From contig JAPWDM010000060.1 of NCBI GenBank assembly GCA_035578155.1, positions 82,001-146,000 of the forward strand: a stretch of DNA of 64,000 nt, given 5' to 3'. This DNA comes from Brachynemurus nebulosus. Taxonomy: Eukaryota; Arthropoda; Insecta; Neuroptera; Myrmeleontidae. Below, one piece after another: positions 45,992 to 57,091 of the stretch (positions are counted from its first letter, which is position 1; every line of letters begins with the position of its first letter). The translations under genes and the position numbers were made by a program. Under the pieces are notes generated by a model. The model worked only from the letters and a program-made list of their open reading frames with translations, was not told where the DNA came from and searched no databases.

Positions 45992-46166
45992 CTGCGTCTC
46001 GCATTAGAGAGAGGTTGTGTTTGATTGATTACTGAATTGGAGTGGCACTCGAACAAGTGATCGGTGGCCTAGTTGGTAAGGCGCTTGGCTGGTAACCAAG
46101 AGATCCGGGTTCGAGTCCCAGCCAATCCAGTATGGTAATTTTTCAAACACTATGTCAATTTTAATT
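45992..46166 (+). repeat. 175-bp unit with tRNA-like sequence, copy 2
   Basis: The same unit 348 bp downstream, with very few differences. The tRNA-like part is 46,058-46,129. Here the anticodon stem pairs perfectly (CTTGG/CCAAG), but the acceptor stem has other mismatches (5' TGATCGG against 3' CCAATCC). Confidence 0.7.
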
Positions 46167-46167
46167 T

Positions 46168-46420
46168 ATATAAGACATGTTTTAATTTTAAAAATGTTTA
46201 TTTAAGATTTTGACAACTTGCAAATTTCTTTATTTGATCTCAAATACGAAATAATTTTCTCGGAATTTTTAATTTATAGCCTGATAATAATCGGGGGTTT
46301 TCTCAATTTGTTTATTTATATAAGGTTTAATTTTAAAAATGTTTATTTAAGGTTTTGATGAGTCACCAGTCCTTTTATTAGGTTTCAAATGCGAAATAAT
46401 TTTCTCGGAATTTATGGTTT
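46168..46420. repeat. tandem duplication, ~150-bp unit x2
   Basis: AATTTTAAAAATGTTTATTT ... CGAAATAATTTTCTCGGAAT occurs at about 46,180-46,270 and again at 46,330-46,418. Confidence 0.75.
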
Positions 46421-46882
46421 AACATTTGACCTTCGGCTATTTGAGTTGTAAAAATTCTGAGTCAGCATTTCTTATGATTCCCCTCCAGAATTTTTCGAGC
46501 AGTCAAAATCGTATAAACTGAGGTTCGCGTGCCCCCCCCCCCAAATCACTTCTTCAGCAATCTTCAAGCAGTTAATATTGTTATTGTTGCAAGAATTTAT
46601 ATCAAAATACGACATTACGACATTAAAATACGACAATGGCTTCATTAAACGACGTGACAACTAGAATGGTGGAAAATGTACGAAACGCGCTATCATTACT
46701 GGAAATGGATACACGGGATGCAGATGAACTGGAAAAATGGATGAAACATACGAATACCAACATACGACTAATCAACAAGGCTATACGTGGAGCAGAAAAT
46801 TTGGGAGAACGGAAACACTTCGAGTCATGTGCGGGAAAAATGAAAGGGTTTCGTATCAGAATGAAGGCGCTACAAAAACATA

Positions 46883-46963
46883 GTAAGTTTTCTTTTTTTT
46901 CAAATATAAATTTTATAATTTCTTAATGATTTTTTTATAATTTTGATATGTTGATTGTTTAAG
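46883..46963 (+). other. probable 81-bp intron in the polymerase gene
   Basis: Donor CATA|GTAAGT, acceptor TTGTTTAAG|G. Joining them gives codons CAT AGT GCT GGT ATG, and the downstream frame is exactly the polymerase frame. The interval contains stops and poly-T and is far more AT-rich than its flanks. Confidence 0.8.
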
Positions 46964-48534
46964 GTGCTGGTATGAATCGAAACCAACGGAAACAATCGGA
47001 CCGAATCCAATGGGCGGACGTTGAATCAGCATTTGCGAGCCGGATACGAACGGGAGTGATTACCAACATAACGCACATAGAACCAAAGGACTTTTTAGAA
47101 GACGCCAAGTCAATGTTCACCGGACGAATAAAAAATATATTAAAACAATGTCTAACGATAAAAGTAAATACAACGTTTTGCGGGTTATTTATTAAAACTG
47201 ATGGTGATGAGGATAAATACGACACGAAACACTTCAATACGCCGAATATCATATATCGTGGAACAGCCTTAAAACAATGCTTCGTGGAACACGTACAGGA
47301 ACCAATTCTAAGAAAACTGAGCGAATTTGCCGAGTCGGGGAGCGGGTGAGCATTGTCCCCCATAATTAACCTAGCCGTGAACATCAACAAGTATACACCT
47401 CACCATGGATCAAGCTACATCGAATTGCCACAGGAAATAAAACGAAAACACGCATGTATCAACATTGAAAACTTCAACGATGACGTGTGTTTCGCGTGGG
47501 TAGTGGTATCAGCACTTTATCCAGCAAAGCGAGGGTGTGTTAACAGAACATCGGCGTACCCACACTACTCAACGGTGCTAAATTTAGACGGGATATAATT
47601 TCCAATGACGATTCAACAAATGAGCAAATTCGAGAAACTGAACCCAGCTATATCAGTCAACGTGTTTGTGCTAAAGAAACAAAATGGACATTTTGAAACC
47701 GTACCTGGTGCGCTAACGAGAGAGAAGAAAGAACATCACATAAACCTTTTAATGATCTAGAACGAGTATTACGAGGATGAGGGCAACGAACAGAATAACG
47801 ACAACGATCAAGATTTAAGCTACAATTTCTGTTGGATTAAGGATATATCGAGACTCGTATCAACACAACTATCAAAACGAGATCACCGCCATTACATTTG
47901 TGATCGATGCCTGAATTACTTTCGTACAGAAGATAAACTGATTAAACATACGGAAGACTGCGTGAGCATGAAAAACTGTCGGGTGATAATGCCAGAAGGG
48001 AAAAGCAAATACATATCGTTCAAGAATTATAGCAACAAAAAACAAAAACGTCTTCCATTTATAATTTATGCCGACGTGGATTTATTCCTACAACCTGTGA
48101 CGGATAACGGAAATCAGAAGAATACAACAACGTACCAACAACATCGTGCATAAAGTATCGGTTACTACTTTCATTGCTCCTATAACAACCAACTAAGCTA
48201 CTATCGATCATACCGTGGACCAAATTGCGAAAAATGGTTCGCGGAAGAACTGGCAACGTTACGTGCAAACATCTTAGAACCAATATTTCAAAACATTATA
48301 CCAATGAACGAGCTAACACCAGAAGAACAACAACAACTTAAACAACGAAGTACCGGGTGCCATATTTGTAACCATTCAAACCATATATTGTTGTTCGTGA
48401 TCATAACCACATCACCGGCGAGTACAACGGACCTGCGCACAAGGGATGCAACTTGAATTATAAGGATTTCCATATGATTCCTGTTGTAATCCACAATTTG
48501 AGTGGTTATGACGGACATTTCGTGATCAAAGATA

Positions 48535-48738
48535 TAACAATAGCATTAATAATAATAATAATAATAATAACAATAATAATAATAATAATAATAACAATAT
48601 CTTTATTAAGTGTTAGGAGAGACCATAAAGGCCATATATTCCCCCCTCTACGAATTTACTTTACACCACATGTACAGCAATTAGTAGACGAAAAAAATTA
48701 TTAAATGTAAAAAATTATTAAATGTGAAAAAATTATTA
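48535..48738 (-). mobile_element. short retroelement-like insertion with (AAT)n tail
   Basis: Splits the polymerase frame between GHFVIKDI and MSKAFEGRVD. On the minus strand it ends AATAAAGATATTGTTATTAT followed by ATT repeats (48,546-48,598), like the 3' end of a truncated LINE or SINE. The other side has three ATTATTAAATG copies, which may include the target duplication. Confidence 0.65.
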
Positions 48739-50604
48739 AATGTCGAAAGCATTCGAGGGACGTGTAGACTTAGTACCGATCAACAAAGAACGATACATAG
48801 CATTTACTAAACATGTTGCCGGCAGTGAAATTACATTCAGATTCATCGACTCTTTCCGATTTATGGCATCAAGTTTGTATAAACTATCTTTATACCTCAA
48901 CGAGTTCAACATAGTTAAATCGCAATTTCCGAATACCGACTACAAATTACTTAGGCGCAAAGGTTTTTTTCCGTAAGACTACATATCAGGCTGGGATAGA
49001 TTAGAAGAAACATGTTTACCATCACGGGAGAAATTCTACAATCAACTCAGCGACAACGATATCACCGTGGACGACTACACACACGCACAAAAAGTTTGGG
49101 ATACATTCAACATACAGACGCTTGGAGAATACTCAGCTTTATACATGAAAACGGACATACTACTACTCGCGGATGGTTTTGAGAATTTCCGAGATATGTG
49201 CCTGCGAACGAACACACGGATTGAATCCAGCTCATTACTACATGTTACCGGGACTTACGTGGGATGCAGCCTTAAAATATACAAAAGTGGAGTTAGAATT
49301 GTTATGCGATCTGGATAACTTATTATTCATTGAACGTGCTATTCGAGGTAGATTGAGCCAGTGTAGTAACCGATACGCGATAGCAAACAATAAATATATG
49401 AACACCTGCGATCCGGACGAGGAATCAAAATACCTGATGTACTATGACATGAACAACTTATATGGATGGGCTATGTCACAATACTTACCAACAGGAAATT
49501 TCAAATGAATGGAAAATACCGAGATAGATGTTCGAGAAATAAGCGACGATTCACCTACAGGATACATATTTGAAGTGGATCTGGAATACCCGAGAGAGCT
49601 GCACGATAAACACAACGATTTACCATTATGTCCAGAGAGAATGTGTGCACCCGGTACAAAATAGGAAATGTTACTGGCAACGTTATATAACAAACAGAAA
49701 TACGTGATACACTATCGAAACCTGAAACAATGTCTACAACACGGGATGAAATTATCGAAAATTCATAGAGTGCTATAATTCCATCAATCACCATGGCTCA
49801 AAGCCTACATAGATTTAAATACGGCTTTGAGACAAATGGCGGGAAACGAATTAGAGAAGAATCTCCACAAACTACTCAACAACGCGGTCTTCGGGAAAAC
49901 GATGGAAAATGTGCGAAAACACTCGATTGTGAAATTGTTAACGAAATGGTATGGACGATATGTTGCGGAGGTTATGATAGCAAAACCGAATTTCCACAGC
50001 CGCACCCTATTTGATGAGAATCTCATCGCGGTCGAACTACGAAAGATGGAAGTGTTTATGAATAAACCAATATACGTCGGGCAAGCAATTCTGGATATCT
50101 TGAAAACGTGTGTCTACAACTTCCATAATAACTACATACAGCCAACGTTCGGGAACAACAGCAAATTACTCTACACAGATACCGATTCGCTGATATACCA
50201 GATAAAGTACGCATATGTTTACGAGATAATGTAACGTGATATTGAATACCTTGATAGTCGGATTACAGTGCAGATAATCAATACAACATGCCTAGACTAA
50301 ATAAGAAAATACCCGGGTTAATGAAGGACGAGCTAAATGGACGAATTTTTTCAAAGTTTGTGGGCGTAAGATCGAAAATGTATAGTTGTCAAGTGGACGG
50401 CGAGGATCACACGAAGAAAGCGAAAGGTGTAAAGAGCTCTGTGGTTAAGAAAACCATAATTTTCAACGATTACGTGGACTGTCTAAAATACAATACAATA
50501 ATAAACCGGCAACAAAACCTGGTACAATCGCGGAAACATAATGTGTATAGTGTGACTCAGAACAAGGTGTACTGAGTATCAACAACGTCAAAATTAGTAC
50601 GCAA

Positions 50605-51354
50605 GTGGAAATGGCATCGTCATCATCATCGGCTTACTGGAAACGGCTACAAATATTTTCAAGTGAACTAGATAAACTACGTAAACGGATTGATACCTAC
50701 GATAAAACAATTGATCCTCTTATAAAAATGCAAAATTTGAAATTGTCTGAACCGGAATCAATGGACTGGGATAAAATGGATGTTTCAATTGGTGAATTTT
50801 TCGAACGTGAACCAATGCTGCTGAACGAACTGACTTTGGAAACATTTCTTCAAATCTACAAGTGGATCAGTTTGAATGTGCTGAAAAGTTATGGCGCGAA
50901 AATCATACAACGCGCCTGGATAGCCGATTATCGAACCATGTTTCAAGAATGTGAACCATGTTTTGAACATTATAATCGACCATGGCAACAAGATCATATT
51001 GATGGACCACCTGGTTTGAAAATTCGCTGCGAAATGTGTAAAAATGGTGTGAAAATGGAGGAAAACTTTCAACCGCCCATTGGTGAACCATTGACATTTG
51101 CAACACGGATTTCACACGTTGAAGACATATTTCTGACTCATCCTTATTTGTATACGAAAGTCAGAAATTTCGATATGTTATTATACTTAACAAAACAACT
51201 ATTGAAATATGACATTTGGGTGCAACATCTGTATGCATATATGATACCCGAATATGCACAACGAATTTGTCAAGTATGGGATCAGTTACCTGAAAACATG
51301 AAACAATTACGTTCGGGTGTTATTGAATATATAAACAAATCATACAATTTTTAA
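50605..51354 (+). CDS. intact 249-residue protein of unknown function
   Basis: Open from an ATG at 50,605 (a second ATG follows two codons later) to TAA. It starts only 30 bp after the broken polymerase, on the same strand. Residues 1-8 include a serine run. Residues ~15-50 (KRLQIFSSELDKLRKRIDTY) are likely coiled coil. Two CxxC pairs, CEPC and CEMC, about 27 residues apart with intervening histidines, suggest a zinc-binding core at ~117-147. The C-terminal half is rich in aromatic residues and leucine, with no membrane segment. AATAAA lies about 105 bp downstream. I do not recognise the family. Context suggests a structural or replication-associated protein of a virus-like element, but that is inference. 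Confidence 0.65.
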   Translation: MEMASSSSSAYWKRLQIFSSELDKLRKRIDTYDKTIDPLIKMQNLKLSEPESMDWDKMDVSIGEFFEREPMLLNELTLETFLQIYKWISLNVLKSYGAKIIQRAWIADYRTMFQECEPCFEHYNRPWQQDHIDGPPGLKIRCEMCKNGVKMEENFQPPIGEPLTFATRISHVEDIFLTHPYLYTKVRNFDMLLYLTKQLLKYDIWVQHLYAYMIPEYAQRICQVWDQLPENMKQLRSGVIEYINKSYNF

Positions 51355-51355
51355 T

Positions 51356-51470
51356 ATTTATTTATTGTAAAAATATTTCATATACATTTATTGTAAAAAA
51401 TATTTCATATACATTTATTGTGAAAATATTTTGTATTCATACTTATATTTTTAAAAAATAAAGAAAAAAA
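51356..51470 (+). repeat. short tandem repeat and polyadenylation signal after the 249-residue ORF
   Basis: TTTATTGTxAAAATATTTCATATACA-type units occur about three times (51,356-51,430). An AATAAAGAAAAAAAA tract follows near 51,458. Confidence 0.6.
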
Positions 51471-51619
51471 AGTATTTACGTATATATGTTATTTATTTGA
51501 AAAAACCTGTTTATCTTACAGAGTTAAAAATAAAAATAAATATAAAAATAAAATATACACTTCAATGGTAGATAACTGCTGCTTCTTATTCGGTGGTGTT
51601 CTTAAATTTCAGTAACTTT

Positions 51620-52618
51620 TTATTCATAATCATAATTACTAGCATCGCCTTTATAAGTTTTATCCAGATAGTGACCTAGTGGCTCAATAACATCAGCCTT
51701 TTGAAGTTTGCGAAGTATAGAGAATATTTCTAGACCAACAGTAGTTTATTTTAAAGCATTTAACTCCTCGATTAAAGCTTCTCGATCTTCAACGTTAAAC
51801 AACATGTTTTTATTTTCCCCTAAACTTCGAATAATATTGAGTATTTTTTCACCAGTCTCTGAAGTCTCGTATAAACGTTGTAATTCATCTATTAAAGTAT
51901 TACGATTATGCCAGTATTTTATTTTTTTCGATTGTATGTTAACATTTTTAAACTATCTCAAGTTTTCTTGCTTAAAATGCTTAGCTAAGATCTCGTTTTC
52001 AACATTTTTATTTGCAGCTATATGACGTTTCAGGCTTATTGGCTTAATCGAATTGACAATTTTCGCTTCATTTTTCAAGCCAACGTTTCGAACTTCTTAT
52101 AACATTAAAATATCTAAAGCAGTTCCTAAAAGTTTAGTTAGTTGTGAACAGGAGGTTGTTTTATTGCAATTGTTATTAACTGCTGTTAAGTGATTTTCTT
52201 GCTCACTTTCATTAGACCAACTATCTTTCTTGTTTTCAGATTGTCGATGGTTTTCTCCTCTTTTCAAAGAGTTAAATTTGGTTTGAATGGCTTCAGTTGC
52301 AGCAGCTATCCTTTTTTGATCAAATCGATTCAAGATTGCTTTAGAGTAATCAATATAATGCTGTAGTTGAGATGTATTTTCTTCAACATTTTTTGTTTTA
52401 ACACTATAAGCATCATCATTATCACCAAATCTAGATACAGAGACGTCATCAGGTGTTTTATTATTAGCATCATATGGTACGAATTTGCTTGACGAGTTAT
52501 CATTCATTCCAATCGCATCATCGTTAATATTGCTTAACAAATTATGTCGAGCATCTAAGTGTCTAGAAAGATTGAACTTTCGCGTAAATGCTTTACCACA
52601 AAAATCATAATTATACAT
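51620..52618 (-). pseudogene. single C2H2-finger protein, three in-frame stops
   Basis: The ATG at 52,616-52,618 opens an N-terminal finger, MYNYDFCGKAFTRKFNLSRH LDARH. The second cysteine and both histidines are present, but the position of the first cysteine is tyrosine, so zinc binding is doubtful. Acidic/asparagine-rich, then basic and helical sequence follows. In-frame stops at 52,097, 51,953 and 51,746 interrupt one continuous frame that ends naturally at 51,620-51,622 after GDASNYDYE. The last ~100 codons contain a duplicated module (R-x-x-L-I-x-E-L then I-L-x-x-x-x-L, seen twice). It faces the 249-residue ORF tail to tail. Probably another gene of the same mobile element. Confidence 0.75.
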
Positions 52619-52700
52619 CGTTCAACGGGAGGTCTGAAACGTTCGCTAGTAAATGAATAACTGTTCAAAGATTTATTGCTTCACTACTTATATATACTTA

Positions 52701-53062
52701 GCTCATTTGCTCCACCGAGCGACTCATTTGACACCGACGAGTGACTCATTTTGCTCCCCAAGTGACTCATCTACTCCAACGAGTTACTCATTTTGCTCCA
52801 CCGAGTGACTCATTTTACTACCTGAATTTCACATTTTGCTCCTAGAGTGACTCATTTACTCCAAGGAGTGATTCATTTGCTCCAACGACTTACTCATTTT
52901 GCTCCAACAAGTAACTAATTTACTCCAACAAGTGACTCATTTTGCTCCCCGAGTGACTCATTTGCTCCAACGAGTGACATATTTACTCCAACGAGTTGCT
53001 CATTTACTCCTACGAGTGACTCATTTACTCCAACGAGTGACTTATTTTGCTCCCCGAGTGAC
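52701..53062 (-). repeat. minisatellite, 21-22-bp unit, ~17 copies, encoding heptads
   Basis: Units of the type ACTCATTTGCTCCAACGAGTG alternate with TTTTGCTCCCCGAGTG forms. On the minus strand the 21-bp units translate to heptads such as NESLVGV and NESLGEQ, with leucine in a fixed position. It lies just upstream of the C2H2 gene start. Confidence 0.85.
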
Positions 53063-53142
53063 TCATACACATTATCATGGTTAAAGAGCTCAAACACCTT
53101 ATCGTGGTTAAAGAGCTCATACACATTATCATGGTTAAAGGA
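53062..53142 (-). repeat. 27-bp tandem repeat x3, abutting the heptad minisatellite
   Basis: Three units CTCATACACATTATCATGGT+TAAAGAG, with small changes, start at 53,062, 53,089 and 53,116. The minus strand encodes repeats of LFNHDNVYE type, in frame with the neighbouring heptads. Confidence 0.85.
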
Positions 53143-53169
53143 TATAAAATAGTTGAACTTACACAAAAT

Positions 53170-56100
53170 ATTGTCTATTTACCAGTGGTTGTCAAAGAGT
53201 TAACATTTTTTTCGTTGAAAATTATACTTTCGTGGTAAAACAATTTATTGCATTTCGAACCATTCGAAAACTTTTAAGCAACAACATATTTCACCTGAAA
53301 ATTTAGCATTCCTTAGATCACTAAGTCTCAAAGTGAAAAGAACATGGTACTCACCAATGTGCTGAATATTATTAACAGTTTGTAATTTGATGGTAAACTA
53401 GCAAAAGTTAGTAGTAGCCATTTTCGGATACATTGCACAAATTAACTCACTATCCCCACCACTTTTAATTATTTTATATAAAGTTGTGGATTGTGTGAAT
53501 AAATTCAGTTCTACGGTTGCGGTAAATAATGGCGTTTCTTGACATACAAGGCTATTAAGAAGCTAACAACCAATTTTATTTTAAAGAAGTTGGTATCGCT
53601 GCAGAAAATTCAGATGAAATATTACATCTTATCTTCGAGGCACCGTTTTTGATTTTACATATGAATTCTCTAATATGCCTACTAATCTATAAAAATTTAG
53701 CAACTCAATACTGTTATAATTTTTGTATTTAAATTATAACGACGTGTTCAAATTATAGTAATTTAAAACCAGAAATTGAAATTTTATTCTGTTTAAAATA
53801 TGAATAAATACAATAACTATTATACTCTAATATAAATATGAATCAGTATTAAAATGATATACAATGATTTCTGCTGATTAAGCAAATTCTTTCCAATACT
53901 GATAAATTATTTTATAATTAGATTCTATATTCAATCATAAATGATATTCCAATAAGAATTAAAATACATATTATTAATATACGGGGTGTATACATAATAT
54001 ACAGGTGTGTAGGTATTAAGATAATAATTTTCATTTGATTTAAAAATTATGTGGGAAACAGTTTTGTGTTATACTCAAATTCTTAAATGATGTTTTACAG
54101 TCTGCTTTCAAGGCCTGCTAAAATAAACATTCAGCTAAAACATTTAGATATTGGTTGTTTGTTTATTTTAAAAATGATAAAAATTCCTGGAACTAAGAAG
54201 ATTTTCCAAGGTTAAATATACACCAAAAATCGCCTGGGGTACAAAATTTCTTAAATATTTTCAAAAAAAAAAAGTTTTACGTATTTCTCGAAAAAATTTT
54301 CAAAAATTTTCTTGAAAAATTTTAGAAAAACATATTTTTTTTTGAAAATTTATTAAGAAATTTTCTTTTTTTTATAAATTTAAATACTGTTGTTGATAAA
54401 AATGTGAAAAAAGCTAAAAAAATTTTTTTTCATTTTGTTCAAGATTATGAAAATTTAAGAGATCCATTAATTTAAGAGATCCATAAAATGATCCATTAAT
54501 TTTTTCAAAAATTCAATCGAATGAAACAAAAAAATGGCTGGATGGATTCAATTGAAACTCGGTGGGGTTTTTGTGGGTATATTGAACTGTAAAAAGGCAC
54601 ACTTAACATCAATGGTTTTCTCGAAATTTTTAATTCAGCGCTTGATTTTCCAAAAAGCCCCCAAAAGCTATTATTTTTTTTGATTTTTCAAATTCATGTA
54701 GAGTATGCAAAAAAATTTTTTTCTGAAAAAACAATGGCTAATCCTCGTAGAGAATTTATTCGAGTTTTCGAAACACACCTTCAATTTTCTGTGTGATTAC
54801 TGGTTGCTGAGATATGGATGGTCAAAGGCGAAACGATCCTTTTCCATTCAAAGTCCGATATCTCAGCGAGAAGTAGTCGTATAAAGGTCTAAAAAACGCA
54901 AATTAAAGCTGAATGAACAAGTTATCCGGTACATATGGTGGTTAAGTCGGAAAATTTTTTTCCAAGTCCGTGGACCAAAAAAAGAAACCGAAAAAATTTC
55001 GGAAATTTTTTTTTTCAGTGTACTTATTAGGATTGAGCGATACACGTCCCTTTGAAAATTTTTTTATCGCAAGATTTGAAAACTAGAAAATTCCAGCTTT
55101 AAATTGCTTTGCTTGCGGCTCCGATACGACCATTTTTCACGAAGATACAGCCATTCGAAAATTCACTAAGAATTTGGAATTTTTTTTTGATCCTTTAATT
55201 ATTTCCGCTAGTGTACAAAAGTTAAGGTATAAAAAAACATTGTATAAAAATTTCATTGAAAAATATGCAGAAGTGAGCCAGTGGCGACACATTTTTACGG
55301 ACGCCTCAGAAAAAATTTACATTGCTGTGAACCGTATAACTCAGCAGCAGATCATCTAAAATCAAAAAACTAAAAAGATTTCGTTAGCTGCTAAGTTTCT
55401 CCAGATAACTGCGGTTTTTTTAAGAAATGATTTTTTAATTTTTCGCAAGACTTTTAGAAGTCAAAATATCGATTTTTGATTAAAAATTCGACAATTTTTT
55501 TACTATAAAATCAATTAACTATAACAAAATAAAAATAAAAAAATTTGGGGGACAGGTCTACCCACATTATCAACTTCCCATTGCGTGTCCTTAAAGACTA
55601 GAGACTACTGTACATAAATAATTATTTTTCCACTTCGGGCAACTTCTCCCCTGGGCCCCCGATAGAGGCGTTGCCCCTTGCACCATACCGGGGGCTTCGT
55701 CTTCTGTACCTAAGGGTGGGGACTCCACCCTTATCAAACAAATGATAACATCATTTGTTCTCAAGATATGCGAGACAAAATATATTTCAAAAACAGTTTC
55801 TTATTTAGTTTTTTTTTTTTTTTTTTTAAATTTTATAATAATATACTGGCGTTTTTAACATCAAGGAAGGTTCTTAGGCCATTATATAATAATGTTATGG
55901 TAAAAAACCATATAATCTATGTTATCTTAATAAAGTTAATTCTGTTTTTTTACCACAAAAAACAAACCGCTAATCCGAATTTTCTGAAATCTTTATCCGG
56001 TCTTCATTTTTTGATTACGCATCTAATGAAATTAGTCCGGAGTTGATATCATCATTTGTTCTAGAGATATGCGAGACGAAGAAAAATCCACGAACGAACG

Positions 56101-56390
56101 AACTAACGAACGCACGCGCAGACATCACGTTAAAAACGATGGATTAGGATTCTAGTGACCTTGAAACGTGGAGATATGTTAAAATTAGCGATTCGTAAAA
56201 TCGGACCCATTACAATAACTTCCTATTGGAAGTTAATAAAAAAAACTCGACAGCGTTACCTCGTAATGTATGTATAGAAAAAGTGTGTAAAATGTCAAAA
56301 AGATCGATCAAGTAGATTTTGAGTTAGAGAGTTCACCGCCTTTAAAAATGTTAAATGTAACAAATACACGTTTTAAATGTTAAGTATATA
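53170..56390. other. long stretch without recognised genes
   Basis: AT-rich. 54,520-55,380 looks like an old degraded insect repeat (AGATATCTCAGC-type sentences). 55,600-56,120 is GC-richer, with TTGTTCTCAAGATATGCGAG and a related TTGTTCTAGAGATATGCGAG about 300 bp later, suggesting a repeat pair. No ORF with protein features. Confidence 0.4.
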
Positions 56391-56391
56391 C

Positions 56392-56620
56392 CAGGAGTGG
56401 CCAACCCAAATGATCTTACGAGCAACTTTGAAAGTGCATTATAACTCCGCGGACCGTACATAAAATGTATGTTCCCATATGTTATGCATTTTTTTAATAT
56501 ATTGGTTTTCACTACCTTGGTTATTATAAAATAAATATATTTTGTATAAATGTGATGAATCTCGCAGGACAAAAAAAGTTCAAGGCGGGCCACATGCGGG
56601 CCGCGGGTTAGCCACCTCTG
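56392..56620. mobile_element. hAT (Charlie-like) MITE, 229 bp, 8-bp target duplication
   Basis: Ends CAGGAGTGGCCAACCC and, complemented, CAGAGGTGGCTAACCC. The flanks GTATATAC (56,384-56,391) and GTATACAC (56,621-56,628) give an 8-bp duplication with one mismatch. The subterminal CGCGGACCG...GGGCCGCGGG is also typical of this group. Confidence 0.9.
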
Positions 56621-56629
56621 GTATACACC

Positions 56630-57090
56630 AAAGTCAGAGGAACGGAGATTTACAAGTCTATATCTCCGTTAGTTTTGCTCCAATCGACTTCAAAATTGAA
56701 TACAATAATCTTGGGTTGTCGTACATTCATTTGACAAATTTTGAAAAAAGAAATAATAAAATTACCTTACCCCCTCCTTAATGTAGAATTAAAATTTCAT
56801 TTATTTATCTGTCGAGATTTATTTAGATCTGCATAGATATTAAGATTATTTTTTATCGAAAAAATATCTTTTTTGCAATTCTGAATTAAAAAGTTAACTT
56901 TATAGTTGCCTGTGACAGTGTCAAAATGGCTTACTTTTTTTCACGCGTGAAAAAAATTCATTCCTACAGTAACGCTGCAAATCATAGTTGGTTATTCATA
57001 AACTATTTAAAAGAAATATTTTGAATTTTTTTTAATAAATATATCAAATTTTTAATAAACTGAGATCGTGTTTCCATTTTTTATTGAATT
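56630..57090. other. non-coding DNA downstream of the recombinase gene
   Basis: No feature recognised. Confidence 0.35.
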
Positions 57091-57091
57091 T

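Larger units (their letters stand above)
46636..50572 (+). pseudogene. viral/Polinton-type family B DNA polymerase, heavily broken
   Basis: Exon 1 starts at ATG 46,636. An 81-bp GT-AG intron (46,883-46,963) joins it in frame to a long polymerase reading frame. Visible in order: an N-terminal domain (KYTPHHGSSYIELPQ); a CxxC/HxxxxC finger (CDRCLNYF); exonuclease I-like YADVD, where the usual glutamate appears to be aspartate; a CHIC...RDHNHITGEYNGP endonuclease-VII-like zinc region; exonuclease II NLSGYDGHF; exonuclease III LYMKTD; polymerase motif A YYDMNNLYGWAM (49,440); motif [15 protein letters not shown]; and motif C YTDTDS (50,172). Nine in-frame stops are read (47,347; 47,596; 47,758; 48,151; 48,974; 49,506; 49,662; 49,776; 50,232), with frame changes near 48,390, 49,250 and 50,270 and an insertion at 48,535-48,738. 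It matches the DNA_pol_B_2 type of Polintons, adintoviruses and bidnaviruses. Confidence 0.88.

Noticed and set aside
47056..50026. Minus-strand open frames across the polymerase region
   Set aside because: They mirror the polymerase coding strand and contain no recognisable motif.
52701..53142. CRISPR array
   Set aside because: Units are contiguous tandem repeats without unique spacers, and the genome is eukaryotic.
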